Shown here piece after piece: positions 1 to 7,790 of a stretch of DNA of 64,000 bases. The position numbers and the translations under genes are program-made. Each line of letters starts with the position of its first letter. Positions within the stretch are counted from its first letter, which is position 1. A model generated the notes under the pieces. It saw nothing but the letters and a program-made list of their open reading frames with translations. It was not told where the DNA came from and ran no database searches. The stretch covers positions 310,001-374,000 of the forward strand of contig CAWDDG010000008.1 of NCBI GenBank assembly GCA_963801065.1, read 5' to 3'. The DNA comes from CAWDDG01 sp963801065 (GTDB lineage: Bacteria; Actinomycetota; Actinomycetes; Jiangellales; Jiangellaceae).

Positions 1-1381
1 AGACCCGTACCGTGCCGTCGCGCATCGCCCGGATCGCGCCGACGGTGTCATAGCCGGGCGCGCGCGGCGGCGAGAACGCGAACTCAGAGCCCAATGCGTC
101 GAGGAAGGACGCAGGCGCGTTCTCCCAGATCCCCATGGTGCGGTCGCCCTGCACATTGCTGTGGCCGCGGACCGGACAGACCCCCGCGCCGGGCCGGCCG
201 ATGTTGCCGCGGAGCAGGAGGAAGTTCACGATCTCGCGGATCGTCGGCACGGCGTGCTTGTGCTGCGTCAACCCCATCGCCCAGCACACGATGACGCTCT
301 TCGCCCGGCGGACCTCGTCGACGAACGCCTCGATCTGCGCCCGCGTGAGCCCGGTGGCGTCGCGGACGTCGGCCCAGTCGAGTGCCGCCCAGCCGGCCGC
401 CGCCTCGGCGAAGCCCGTCGTGTGCGTTGCGATGAACTCGTGGTCGACCACGTCGGCCTCGACCAGCAGCCGGTTCACGGCCTGGAACAGCGCGAGGTCG
501 CCGGCGACCCGGATCTGGAGGAACAGGTCGGCGAGCGGTGTTCCGCGGCCGACGAGGCCACGGATCCGCTGCGGGTTCTTGAACGCGATCAGGCCGGCCT
601 CGGGAAGCGGGTTGACGGCGACCATCCGGGCACCGCGGCGCTTCGCCTGTTCGAGCGCTGTGAGCATGCGCGGGTGGTTCGTGCCGGGGTTCTGCCCGAC
701 GATCACGATGAGCTCGGCGTGGTCGGTGATGTCGGTCAGCGACACGCTGCCCTTGCCGACACCGAGGGTCTCCGACAGGGCGGCGCCGGACGACTCGTGG
801 CACATGTTGGAGCAGTCCGGCAGGTTGTTCGTGCCGAGCTTGCGTGCGAACAGCTGGTAGAGGAAGGCGGCCTCGTTGCTCGTCCGGCCGGAGGTGTAGA
901 AGACCGCCCGGTCCGGCGAGTCCGCTGCCGCGAGCTCGTCGGCGACGATCCCGAAGGCGTCGTCCCAGGAAACCGGCCGGTAGTGGCTGTCACCTGCCTC
1001 GCGCAGCATCGGCTCGGTGAGGCGCCCTTGCTGGCCGAGCCAATGGTCGGATCGGCTTGCCAGCTCGCTGACCGGGTGCGCCCGGAAGAACTCGGCTCCG
1101 ACGCGACGCACGGTCGACTCCTCGGCGACGGCTTTGGCGCCGTTCTCACAGAACTCGGCCAGGTGCGGCTTGTCCGACTCCGGCCACGCGCAGCCGGGAC
1201 AGTCGAAGCCACGTTGCTGGTTGACCAGCCGCAGCGTCTTGACGCCTCGCACGACGCCCGCCTGTCGGAGCACCGGCGCCAGGCCGTGCCGGACCCCTGC
1301 CAGGCCCGCGGCGCTGCGGTCCGGCCGCCCGACGTGCAGGTTCTCGTCGCCGACGTCCTCGACCGGTGGCTTCGCCGTCAT
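1..1381 (-). CDS. FdhF/YdeP-family molybdopterin oxidoreductase, C-terminus beyond window
   Basis: The reading frame opens at an ATG (complement of 1379-1381) and stays open to the left edge, so about 460 N-terminal codons of a family usually near 750 aa are present. Residues 59-68 read GFDCPGCAWP, the cysteine motif typical of FdhF/YdeP-like formate-dehydrogenase-related enzymes (Cys61, Cys64). Downstream in the same frame are SWDDAFGIVADEL and VFYTSGRTSNEAAFLYQLF, followed by NLPDCSNMCHESSG; these are standard molybdopterin oxidoreductase segments. The family binds bis-MGD molybdenum and is cytoplasmic; the electron acceptor and substrate are usually unknown, so formate oxidation is only a possibility. 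fdhD, whose product sulfurates the Mo cofactor of such enzymes, lies 1 kb away, which supports a functional module. Two small genes sit between them. Confidence 0.9.
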   Translation of the reverse strand, partial: MTAKPPVEDVGDENLHVGRPDRSAAGLAGVRHGLAPVLRQAGVVRGVKTLRLVNQQRGFDCPGCAWPESDKPHLAEFCENGAKAVAEESTVRRVGAEFFRAHPVSELASRSDHWLGQQGRLTEPMLREAGDSHYRPVSWDDAFGIVADELAAADSPDRAVFYTSGRTSNEAAFLYQLFARKLGTNNLPDCSNMCHESSGAALSETLGVGKGSVSLTDITDHAELIVIVGQNPGTNHPRMLTALEQAKRRGARMVAVNPLPEAGLIAFKNPQRIRGLVGRGTPLADLFLQIRVAGDLALFQAVNRLLVEADVVDHEFIATHTTGFAEAAAGWAALDWADVRDATGLTRAQIEAFVDEVRRAKSVIVCWAMGLTQHKHAVPTIREIVNFLLLRGNIGRPGAGVCPVRGHSNVQGDRTMGIWENAPASFLDALGSEFAFSPPRAPGYDTVGAIRAMRDGTVRV

Positions 1382-1430
1382 GACACGACCGTACGACTGC
1401 TCGCGCCGATCGGCCCGGCCCGGTGCGCGC

Positions 1431-1932
1431 TCAATGCGCGATCGCGACCTTCAACACGACCAGGACAAGACCCAGTGCGAGGTTGATCAGCACGGATACG
1501 ACGGTCACGCGCACCGGTGCCCCTGCCTGGCGGGTCGCCGCCACGGCCCAGGCGACCTGCCCGCAGAGCGCTGTGGCGAACGCCCACCAGGCCGCCGCGG
1601 ACGGAGTACGCTCCGAGTGCGCCGGCCACGAGCGCGGCCGCCGCCGGAGGCAAGGCGGCAAGTACGATAGGGATCTCGTCCTCTGCGGCGTGCGTCAGGG
1701 TGGACCACGTGAGCCGACCGCCGGCCACGTACTCGCCCACGGTCCGCGTGTAGACGTGCACGAGCCAGAACACCAGGCCGGTGCCGAGCAGCAGTGCCGC
1801 GAGCTCGCCGGGCGGCACGGCCACCTGGAGCGGGCTCTGGGCGACGACGACGGACGCCGCCAGCAGCGATCCGTAGACCGCGCCGGCGCTGTCGAGGCGC
1901 TCGTACCACCTCTCGCCGGTTGTCTCGATCAC
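1431..1932 (-). CDS. Small integral membrane protein, interrupted by a +1 frameshift
   Basis: The GTG start (1932-1930) overlaps the TGA of the upstream NTF2-like gene as GTGA, suggesting translational coupling. The first frame encodes hydrophobic segments (GSLLAASVVVAQSPLQVAV, LAALLLGTGLVFWLVHVYT, IPIVLAALPPAAAALVAGAL); after about 1605-1607 a second frame continues with WWAFATALCGQVAWAVAATR and VTVVSVLINLALGLVLVVLK. Removing one base at the junction gives 166 codons plus stop and five or so membrane helices. The function is not recognised. The break looks like a single inserted base, as in other genes of this window, rather than decay. Confidence 0.7.
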
Positions 1933-2309
1933 GAGCCGTGGTCCGCGGGCCGCTCCATCCACCACTCGGTGTAGTCCGCACAGCGGCCGTCGTCGTCGAA
2001 CCGGACCACCCACAGGTTCGAGTAGCGCTCCGCGTTCGTGTAGTCGACGCTCCCGGTGACGATCGCGCGGTTCTCGTGCACGATCAACGGTTCGAATTGT
2101 GCCTGCCACGAGCCGGGCTCGTCCTTGTGCTCGATCCAGTCGGCAACGATCGCAGCCCGACCGGTGATCGGCTCGCGGTACGGCCGGTGGCGGTACGTAG
2201 CGTCCGGTGTGAACAGCGCCTCGATGTCGGTCGCGTCGTTGCTCTTCCAGGCCGACAGGTAGGCGTCGACCCACCCTCGGACGTGCTCGGTGTCGATCCT
2301 CGCCGCCAT
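1929..2309 (-). CDS. SnoaL/NTF2-like domain protein
   Basis: 126 aa from the ATG at 2309, which is preceded by an AAAGGAG ribosome-binding site. The protein has the layout of a SnoaL-like/NTF2-like cone fold: an N-terminal helix (VRGWVDAYLSAWKSND), then LFTPDATYRHRPYREPITGR, and C-terminal strands ending in DYTEWWMERP. Members are small ligand-binding or isomerase-like proteins with no common function, so none is assigned. It is transcribed away from fdhD and overlaps the membrane protein gene downstream by 4 bp. Confidence 0.75.
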   Translation of the reverse strand: MAARIDTEHVRGWVDAYLSAWKSNDATDIEALFTPDATYRHRPYREPITGRAAIVADWIEHKDEPGSWQAQFEPLIVHENRAIVTGSVDYTNAERYSNLWVVRFDDDGRCADYTEWWMERPADHGS

Positions 2310-2395
2310 CTCCGCTCCTTTGTCCGACTGTGCGCCCCGGTCTACCACGCAACGCTCGTTTCGAGTCAGACTGGATCCGTGCAGGAGGGGTTTTC

Positions 2396-3190
2396 GTGGG
2401 TCGGGTGACGACGCGCCGGCCGGTGCTGCGCGTGCGCGACGGCCGAGCGGTGCAGCGGCCGGACACCCTGGCCGTCGAGGAGCCGCTGCAGATCAGGGTC
2501 GGCGAGGCCGGTCTGACGACGACCATGCGAACGCCGGGCGACGATTTCGACCTGGTCGCCGGCTGGCTGGTCTCGGAGGGTGCGGTCGCGGCGGCGGCCG
2601 ACATCGTGGCCATGCGCATGTGCGCCGACGAGCTCAATACGGTCGAGGTCACCCTCGCCTCCGGCGTCGAACCACCGCGTCCGCGAGCCTTCGCGACGAC
2701 GAGCGCCTGCGGCGTGTGCGGTTCCGACAGCGTCGCCGAGGTTCGCTCCAGCCTGCGGTGGCGTGTCGGAGACGACCCGGTGGCGGTAGCCACCGCCGTG
2801 GTCGCCGATCTGCCGGACCGGCTGCGCGCCGAACAGCGTGCCTTCGACAGCACGGGCGGGCTTCACGCCGCCGGCCTGTTCACTGCGTCGGGTGAGCCGG
2901 TGTGCGTCCGTGAGGACGTCGGGCGTCACAACGCTGTGGACAAGGTCGTCGGTGCGGCCCTGCGCAAGGACAACCTGCCGCTGACCGGTCACATCCTTCA
3001 GGTCTCGGGCCGGGCGTCGTTCGAGCTGGTCCAGAAGGCTGCGATGGCGGGGATTCCGGTGCTCTCCGCGATCTCGGCGCCGTCGAGCCTCGCTGTCGAC
3101 CTGGCGGACGAGTGTGGTGTCACCCTGCTGGGCTTCGTCCGTGGCGGCGGCATGAACGTCTACGCGGGCGCGGCCAGGGTCGAGCGGTAG
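2396..3190 (+). CDS. fdhD: Formate dehydrogenase accessory sulfurtransferase FdhD
   Basis: 264 aa from GTG 2396, chosen because GGAGGGG precedes it by a normal spacing and VGRVTTRRPVLRV is the usual N-terminus. FdhD transfers sulfur from a cysteine desulfurase to the molybdenum cofactor of formate-dehydrogenase-type enzymes. The SACGVCG segment carries the paired active-site cysteines (Cys105 and Cys108), and the conserved REDVGRHNAVDKVVG and SGRASFELVQKAAMAGIP blocks are intact. The nearby FdhF-like oxidoreductase on the opposite strand is the likely client. The 3' end overlaps the convergent glycogen synthase gene by 31 bp. Confidence 0.95.
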   Translation: MGRVTTRRPVLRVRDGRAVQRPDTLAVEEPLQIRVGEAGLTTTMRTPGDDFDLVAGWLVSEGAVAAAADIVAMRMCADELNTVEVTLASGVEPPRPRAFATTSACGVCGSDSVAEVRSSLRWRVGDDPVAVATAVVADLPDRLRAEQRAFDSTGGLHAAGLFTASGEPVCVREDVGRHNAVDKVVGAALRKDNLPLTGHILQVSGRASFELVQKAAMAGIPVLSAISAPSSLAVDLADECGVTLLGFVRGGGMNVYAGAARVER

Positions 3191-4335
3191 ACCTCGACGG
3201 TGCGGGCGGCGATGGCGTCCCAGGCGAAGTCCGCGACCGCTCGCTCGCGTCCGGCTCTGCCCATCGCGGCGGCACGCGCCGGGTCGGCCGCGAGCGCGTC
3301 GAGGGCCGCGGCCAGCCCGGCCTCGAACGCGGCGGTGTCGCGCGGGTCGTACGGCACGAGCAGTCCGGTCACCCCGTCGTCGACGACCTCTGGGATGCCA
3401 CCCACGGCGCTGGCGACGACGGCTGACGAGCAGGCCATCGCCTCCAGGTTGACGATCCCCAGCGGCTCGTAGACGGACGGACAGCAGAAGACGGTCGCGT
3501 GGCTGAGCACCTGGCGGACGTCCTCCCGGGGCAGCATCTCGCTGACGAGCACGACGCCGGTGCGTGCGGCTCGCAACCGTGCGACCAGCTCGTCCGTCTC
3601 CCTGGCCAGCTCGGGGGTGTCTGCGGCACCTGCGAGCAGCACGAGCTGGATCGCCGGGTCGATCTGCAGGGCGGCCCGCAGGAGATGCGGCACACCCTTC
3701 TGCCGGGTGATCCTCCCGACGAACGCCAGCGACGGCCTGCTCCGGTCGATGCCGAGCCGATCGAGCACGTCGGTCTCTTCGACCGGCCGGTAGAAGTCGG
3801 TGTCGATCCCGTTGTGCACGACGTGGACGCGATCTTCGGGGAGCGCCGGGTAGCACGACAGGATGTCGGCGCGCATCCCGCGGCTGACCGCGATCACAGC
3901 CGCCGCAGACTCGTACGCCGTCTTCTCCACCCAGGACGAGAGCCGGTAGCCGCCGCCGAGCTGCTCCGCCTTCCATGGTCGCAGCGGCTCCAGTGAGTGC
4001 GCCGTGACGACGTGCGGCGCGCCGTACAGCAGCGACGCCACGTGGCCGGCGAAGTTGGCGTACCAGGTGTGCGAGTGCACGACGTCCGCATCACCGAGAG
4101 CCGCGGCCATCGCCAGATCCGCGCTCATGACCTGCAGCGCCGGGTTGGCACCGGTCATCCGGCGGTCGTCCTCGGAGTACGTCGCGGCACCGTCCCGTGG
4201 ATCGCCGATGGCGTGCACATCGACGGTTATGCTCGCCGGCATTCGTCGCAACTCACGCACGAGGAAGTCGACGTGGACGCCGGCCCCGCCGTAGACATAC
4301 GGCGGGAACTCCCTGGTCAGTACCGCGACCCGCAT
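3160..4335 (-). CDS. glgA: Actinobacterial glycogen synthase / alpha-maltose-1-phosphate synthase (GT4)
   Basis: 391 aa, starting MRVAVLTREFPPYVYGGAGV at 4335, the normal length of the actinobacterial GlgA/GlgM family. The glycine-rich acceptor loop YGGAGVH, the nucleotide-sugar site FVGRITRQKG and the EPLGIVNLEAMA catalytic motif of GT4 enzymes are present. In mycobacteria the equivalent enzyme (GlgM), encoded divergently from glgC, joins ADP-glucose to glucose-1-phosphate to make maltose-1-phosphate; a classic glycogen synthase role cannot be excluded. Here a GNAT gene sits between it and glgC. Cytoplasmic. Confidence 0.9.
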   Translation of the reverse strand: MRVAVLTREFPPYVYGGAGVHVDFLVRELRRMPASITVDVHAIGDPRDGAATYSEDDRRMTGANPALQVMSADLAMAAALGDADVVHSHTWYANFAGHVASLLYGAPHVVTAHSLEPLRPWKAEQLGGGYRLSSWVEKTAYESAAAVIAVSRGMRADILSCYPALPEDRVHVVHNGIDTDFYRPVEETDVLDRLGIDRSRPSLAFVGRITRQKGVPHLLRAALQIDPAIQLVLLAGAADTPELARETDELVARLRAARTGVVLVSEMLPREDVRQVLSHATVFCCPSVYEPLGIVNLEAMACSSAVVASAVGGIPEVVDDGVTGLLVPYDPRDTAAFEAGLAAALDALAADPARAAAMGRAGRERAVADFAWDAIAARTVEVYRSTLAAPA

Positions 4336-4346
4336 GTCCGGCGAGC

Positions 4347-4865
4347 CTACGACGCGGGGACCCAGAACCGGAGCTTCCCGTCGCGCTCGTCCTCGAACTC
4401 CCCGCCGCCGTTCTCGATCACCCTGCGGGACGCGATGTTGTCGGTGTCGCACGTGACCAGCACCGGGTCGATGCCGAGCGCGCGGCACCACGGCAGGGCC
4501 GTGCGCAACATCGCCGTGGCGTGGCCCTGCCGGCGGGCCGACGGACGGACGTCGTATCCGATGTGCCCGCCGTAGTCGTGCAGCCACGGAGTGAGGCGGT
4601 GCCGGATGGAGAGCCGGCCGAGGAACTCGGCGCCGTCGACGTACCAGAGGTAGGTAGCGGGCACCCAGCCTGGGGGACGGGGCGTGCCCTCCTCGGCCTG
4701 GGCCCGCTGGGCCCTGACGTACGCCCCGAACTCCACCGGATCGATCAGCCGGTCGAGGTCGAGGTCCTCGGCCCAGCGCGGCTCGTACTCGGGTTCCGCG
4801 ACAGCGGCCAGCCACGAACGGTGGACGTGGGCCGACGGCGTGATGAGCTCAGGCACGGGCCTCAT
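4347..4865 (-). CDS. GNAT-family N-acetyltransferase
   Basis: 172 aa from the ATG at 4865 (MRPVPELITP). The acetyl-CoA pyrophosphate loop is visible as VRPSARRQGHATAMLRTAL, and the family-typical NIASRRVIENGGGEFEDE follows near the C-terminus. The N-terminal pattern (HRSWLAAVAE...ARWAEDLD-type) matches GNATs acting on small molecules; the substrate is unknown. It ends 11 bp before the glycogen synthase start codon on the same strand, so the two are probably cotranscribed. Confidence 0.85.
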   Translation of the reverse strand: MRPVPELITPSAHVHRSWLAAVAEPEYEPRWAEDLDLDRLIDPVEFGAYVRAQRAQAEEGTPRPPGWVPATYLWYVDGAEFLGRLSIRHRLTPWLHDYGGHIGYDVRPSARRQGHATAMLRTALPWCRALGIDPVLVTCDTDNIASRRVIENGGGEFEDERDGKLRFWVPAS

Positions 4866-4941
4866 CCTCACCCGCGGCGGCGAGCACGGGCACGGTTTCG
4901 GGGGCCTGGTTTCGAGGTCCGGGCCTACTAGTGTTCGGATC

Positions 4942-6165
4942 ATGGCGACGGGACTGCACGTCCTCGGGATCGTCCTCGCAGGTGGAGAGGGCAAGCGGCT
5001 CATGCCGCTCACCGCCGACCGGGCCAAGCCGGCCGTCCCGTTCGGCGGGAGCTACCGGCTGGTCGACTTCGTCCTGTCGAACCTCGTCAACGGGGGTATC
5101 GACCGGATCTGTGTGCTGACCCAGTACAAGTCCCACTCTCTCGACCGGCACATCTCGGTGACCTGGCGGATGAGTACGATCCTCGGCCAGTACGTCACTC
5201 CGGTTCCGGCGCAGCAGCGGCTCGGTCCACGGTGGTATCAGGGCAGCGCCGACGCCATCTACCAGTCGCTGAACCTGGTCTACGACGAGACCCCTGACCA
5301 TGTGGTGGTCTTCGGAGCCGACCACGTCTACCGGATGGACCCGCGGCAGATGCTCGACGAACACGTCCGGACCGGCGCCGGCGTGACGGTCGCAGGCATC
5401 CGGGTGCCCCGCGACGGGGCGAGCGCATTCGGCATCATCCAGACCTCGGACGGGCTGCGGATCGACGCCTTCCTGGAGAAGCCGGCGATGCCGCCCGGTC
5501 TGCCCGACGACCCCGATCGCTGCTACGCGTCGATGGGCAACTACGTCTTCACCACCGAGGTCCTGCTCGAGGCGCTGCGGGTCGACGCGGGCGACGAGGG
5601 GTCGGTCCACGACATGGGCGGGAACATCATCCCGATGCTCGCCGCCCGTGGTGCGGCGCACGTCTACGACTTCGATGACAACCAGGTGCCCGGCACGACG
5701 GCCCGCGACCACGGCTACTGGCGCGACGTGGGGACCCTCGACGCTTACCACGAGGCACACATGGACCTCGTCGCGATCGACCCGGTGTTCAGCCTCTACA
5801 ACCGGGACTGGCCGATCCTCACCAGCCATCCCCAACTACCCGGAGCCAAGATCGTCCAGGGCGGGCTGGCCCGGGAGTCGATCCTGAACCCCGGCTGCAT
5901 CATCGCCGGCGCCGTCGTCGACCATGTCGTGCTCTCGCCCGGCGTGGAGATCCGCGAGGGCGCCGAGGTCACGCGCGCCGTGCTCCTGCACGGGGCCCGG
6001 GTCGCGGCGGCCGCCGTGGTCCGCGACGCGATCCTGGACAAGAACGTCGTCGTCCGCGAGGGCGCATCGTTGGGGGTCGACAAGGATGCGGACCGCAAGC
6101 GCGGCTACACCGTGAGCGCCAACGGGATCACTGTGGTCGGCAAGGGCGTCAGCGTGGAGGTCTGA
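4942..6165 (+). CDS. glgC: Glucose-1-phosphate adenylyltransferase GlgC
   Basis: 407 aa, full length. It makes ADP-glucose from glucose-1-phosphate and ATP, the first committed step to glycogen and maltose-1-phosphate. The nucleotidyl-transferase motif GGEGKRLMPLT, the SADAIYQSL and FGADHVYRMD blocks, the FLEKPAMPPGLPDD sugar-binding part and a C-terminal left-handed beta-helix (PGCIIAGAVVDHVVLSPGV) are all present. A TAGTGT -10-like hexamer at 4929-4934 lies 7 bases before the ATG, so the mRNA may be leaderless. Diverges from the glgA-GNAT pair. Confidence 0.97.
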   Translation: MATGLHVLGIVLAGGEGKRLMPLTADRAKPAVPFGGSYRLVDFVLSNLVNGGIDRICVLTQYKSHSLDRHISVTWRMSTILGQYVTPVPAQQRLGPRWYQGSADAIYQSLNLVYDETPDHVVVFGADHVYRMDPRQMLDEHVRTGAGVTVAGIRVPRDGASAFGIIQTSDGLRIDAFLEKPAMPPGLPDDPDRCYASMGNYVFTTEVLLEALRVDAGDEGSVHDMGGNIIPMLAARGAAHVYDFDDNQVPGTTARDHGYWRDVGTLDAYHEAHMDLVAIDPVFSLYNRDWPILTSHPQLPGAKIVQGGLARESILNPGCIIAGAVVDHVVLSPGVEIREGAEVTRAVLLHGARVAAAAVVRDAILDKNVVVREGASLGVDKDADRKRGYTVSANGITVVGKGVSVEV

Positions 6166-6175
6166 GCGCAGACGG

Positions 6176-6676
6176 TCAGCGCGCACGCTCACCGGCGAGC
6201 CAGGCGCGGCCGACCTTCTCCTCGATACGGGCCGCCTGCACGAGCGCGTCGTGCACCGCCTTCTCTATCCTGCCGCCCACCAGGGGAACGGACGCCTTGA
6301 TCTTGCCGTCGACCGTGGCGGCGCTGCCATTGCCGGACCGGACGAGGGTCATGCCCCCGGTCAGGGTGACGGGGGCGCCGGCCATGTCGATCCGGATCGA
6401 CCCGGTGCGGGAACCGTCTGGTGCCGCCGCCTCCCAGACATCGACCTGGTCCACGTCGATCGTGTCGCCGACGAAGCGGCGCACGAAGTCGGGCACCTCC
6501 GGTGGCAACACTCGCAGCAGGCGCACCGTCACCCGGTCGCCGTCACGGGTCACCGATGCCTCGTGGCGAAAGGCGCCGGTCGCCTCCGCCTTCCGGGCGA
6601 GGAACGCCTCGTCGGTGAGCATGGCGAAAACGGTGGTCGGGTCGGCGTCGTAGTGGAGCTCGGTACGCAGGTCCAT
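6176..6676 (-). CDS. DUF2505 domain protein (SRPBCC-like)
   Basis: 166 aa from the ATG at 6676. The protein begins MDLRTELHYDADPTTVFAML, the typical START/SRPBCC-like opening of DUF2505, and retains RRFVGDTIDVDQVDVW and a C-terminal helix (GRIEKAVHDALVQAARIEE) that would close a hydrophobic ligand cavity. Such proteins are common in actinobacteria; the ligand is unknown. It is convergent with glgC with only 10 bp between the genes. Confidence 0.85.
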   Translation of the reverse strand: MDLRTELHYDADPTTVFAMLTDEAFLARKAEATGAFRHEASVTRDGDRVTVRLLRVLPPEVPDFVRRFVGDTIDVDQVDVWEAAAPDGSRTGSIRIDMAGAPVTLTGGMTLVRSGNGSAATVDGKIKASVPLVGGRIEKAVHDALVQAARIEEKVGRAWLAGERAR

Positions 6677-6875
6677 GGCGCACATCCTGGCCCACGTCCC
6701 GGTCGCCATCGACCGCGAGTGCCGGTATCCGCCCAGGCGCGTCGTCCCGGCCGGGGGAACGCGGGCCAGCGGGGCAGACGTCCCCGGCCGCCCCCGAGAC
6801 CGCCCCGGTGCAGCCGTTCCGAAGCGGGCTGTTGATTCCAGCCGGTCTCCCCATGCGACCACCTATGGTTGCTGG

Positions 6876-7673
6876 GTGACCACGCGCGTACAGCCGCCGT
6901 CTGCGCGGTTCGGTGAGGACGGCGCCCGGCTGACGTACGGCAGCTACCTGCGGCTCGACGCCCTGCTCGACCAGCAGCGGCTGGCTACCGACGCCCATGA
7001 CGAGCTGCTGTTCATCACGATCCACCAGGTCTACGAGCTGTGGTTCAAGCAGCTCCTGTTCGAGCTGGAGTCGGCCCGTGACGCCATGACCGCCGGTGAG
7101 CTGTGGTGGGCCCGGCACCTGCTGGTCCGCGTGCACGAGATCGAGCGGATCATCGTGGAGCAGATCGGCGTGCTCGAGACGATGACGCCGCAGGATTTCC
7201 TCGAGTTCCGCGAGCGTCTCGCGCCCGCCAGCGGGTTCCAGTCGGTGCAGTTCCGCGAGTTGGAGTTCCTGTCCGGCGCCAAGGATCCGCGTTTCGTGGA
7301 GCGGTTTCGCGGTGTCACCAACGAGGAGAAAGACCGGCTTCGCCGCCGGCTGGCGGAACCGACGCTGTGGGACGCGTTCGTCGACGTCCTTCGCACACGG
7401 GGCCTTCCCGCGGCGACCGACGACGAGGTGCGCGAGTCGCTGCGGACCGCGGCTCACGACCGCGCCACCTACGGCGAGATCTGGGAACTCGCCGAGGCGC
7501 TGCTCGTCCATGACGAGCGGGCGGCAGGCTGGCGCGCCCGGCACGTCACGATGGTCGAGCGCATGATCGGCACGAAGACCGGCACGGGTGGCTCGTCCGG
7601 GGCAACCTACCTGCGGGCCCGGCTCGGTCTGCAGTACTACCCGGTCCTGTGGGAGCTGCGCTCCTGGCTCTAG
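6876..7673 (+). CDS. kynA: Tryptophan 2,3-dioxygenase
   Basis: 265 aa from GTG 6876. Heme enzyme that opens the indole ring of L-tryptophan to N-formylkynurenine. The family signature FITIHQVYELWFKQLLFELE, the SFQSVQFRELEF-like segment and the C-terminal block RHVTMVERMIGTKTGTGGSS (with the axial heme histidine) are intact. A TATGGT hexamer ends 6 bases before the GTG, so a leaderless transcript is likely. No kynureninase or formamidase gene is in this window, so the rest of the pathway must be elsewhere. Confidence 0.95.
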   Translation: MTTRVQPPSARFGEDGARLTYGSYLRLDALLDQQRLATDAHDELLFITIHQVYELWFKQLLFELESARDAMTAGELWWARHLLVRVHEIERIIVEQIGVLETMTPQDFLEFRERLAPASGFQSVQFRELEFLSGAKDPRFVERFRGVTNEEKDRLRRRLAEPTLWDAFVDVLRTRGLPAATDDEVRESLRTAAHDRATYGEIWELAEALLVHDERAAGWRARHVTMVERMIGTKTGTGGSSGATYLRARLGLQYYPVLWELRSWL

Positions 7674-7790
7674 GCGGCGTAGCAGCTGTGGAAAACCCCA
7701 CGTGGGTGTCAATGTCGGGTCGTCGGGGCACTAGTGTCGGATTCGTCGCGTACAAGGACGTACCGGCAGCACCTGCCCCCGGGGGCTGAC

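Noticed and set aside
161..1486. Long plus-strand ORF opposite the oxidoreductase
   Set aside because: High-GC antisense shadow. The minus strand in another frame gives a clear FdhF-like protein. The same applies to other long antisense frames such as 4849-5835, 8808-9905, 40645-41904 and 51436-52716.
7697..7706. CCCACGTGGG palindrome upstream of glutamate dehydrogenase
   Set aside because: Only 10 bp and GC-rich; expected by chance in this composition and not clearly placed against a promoter.
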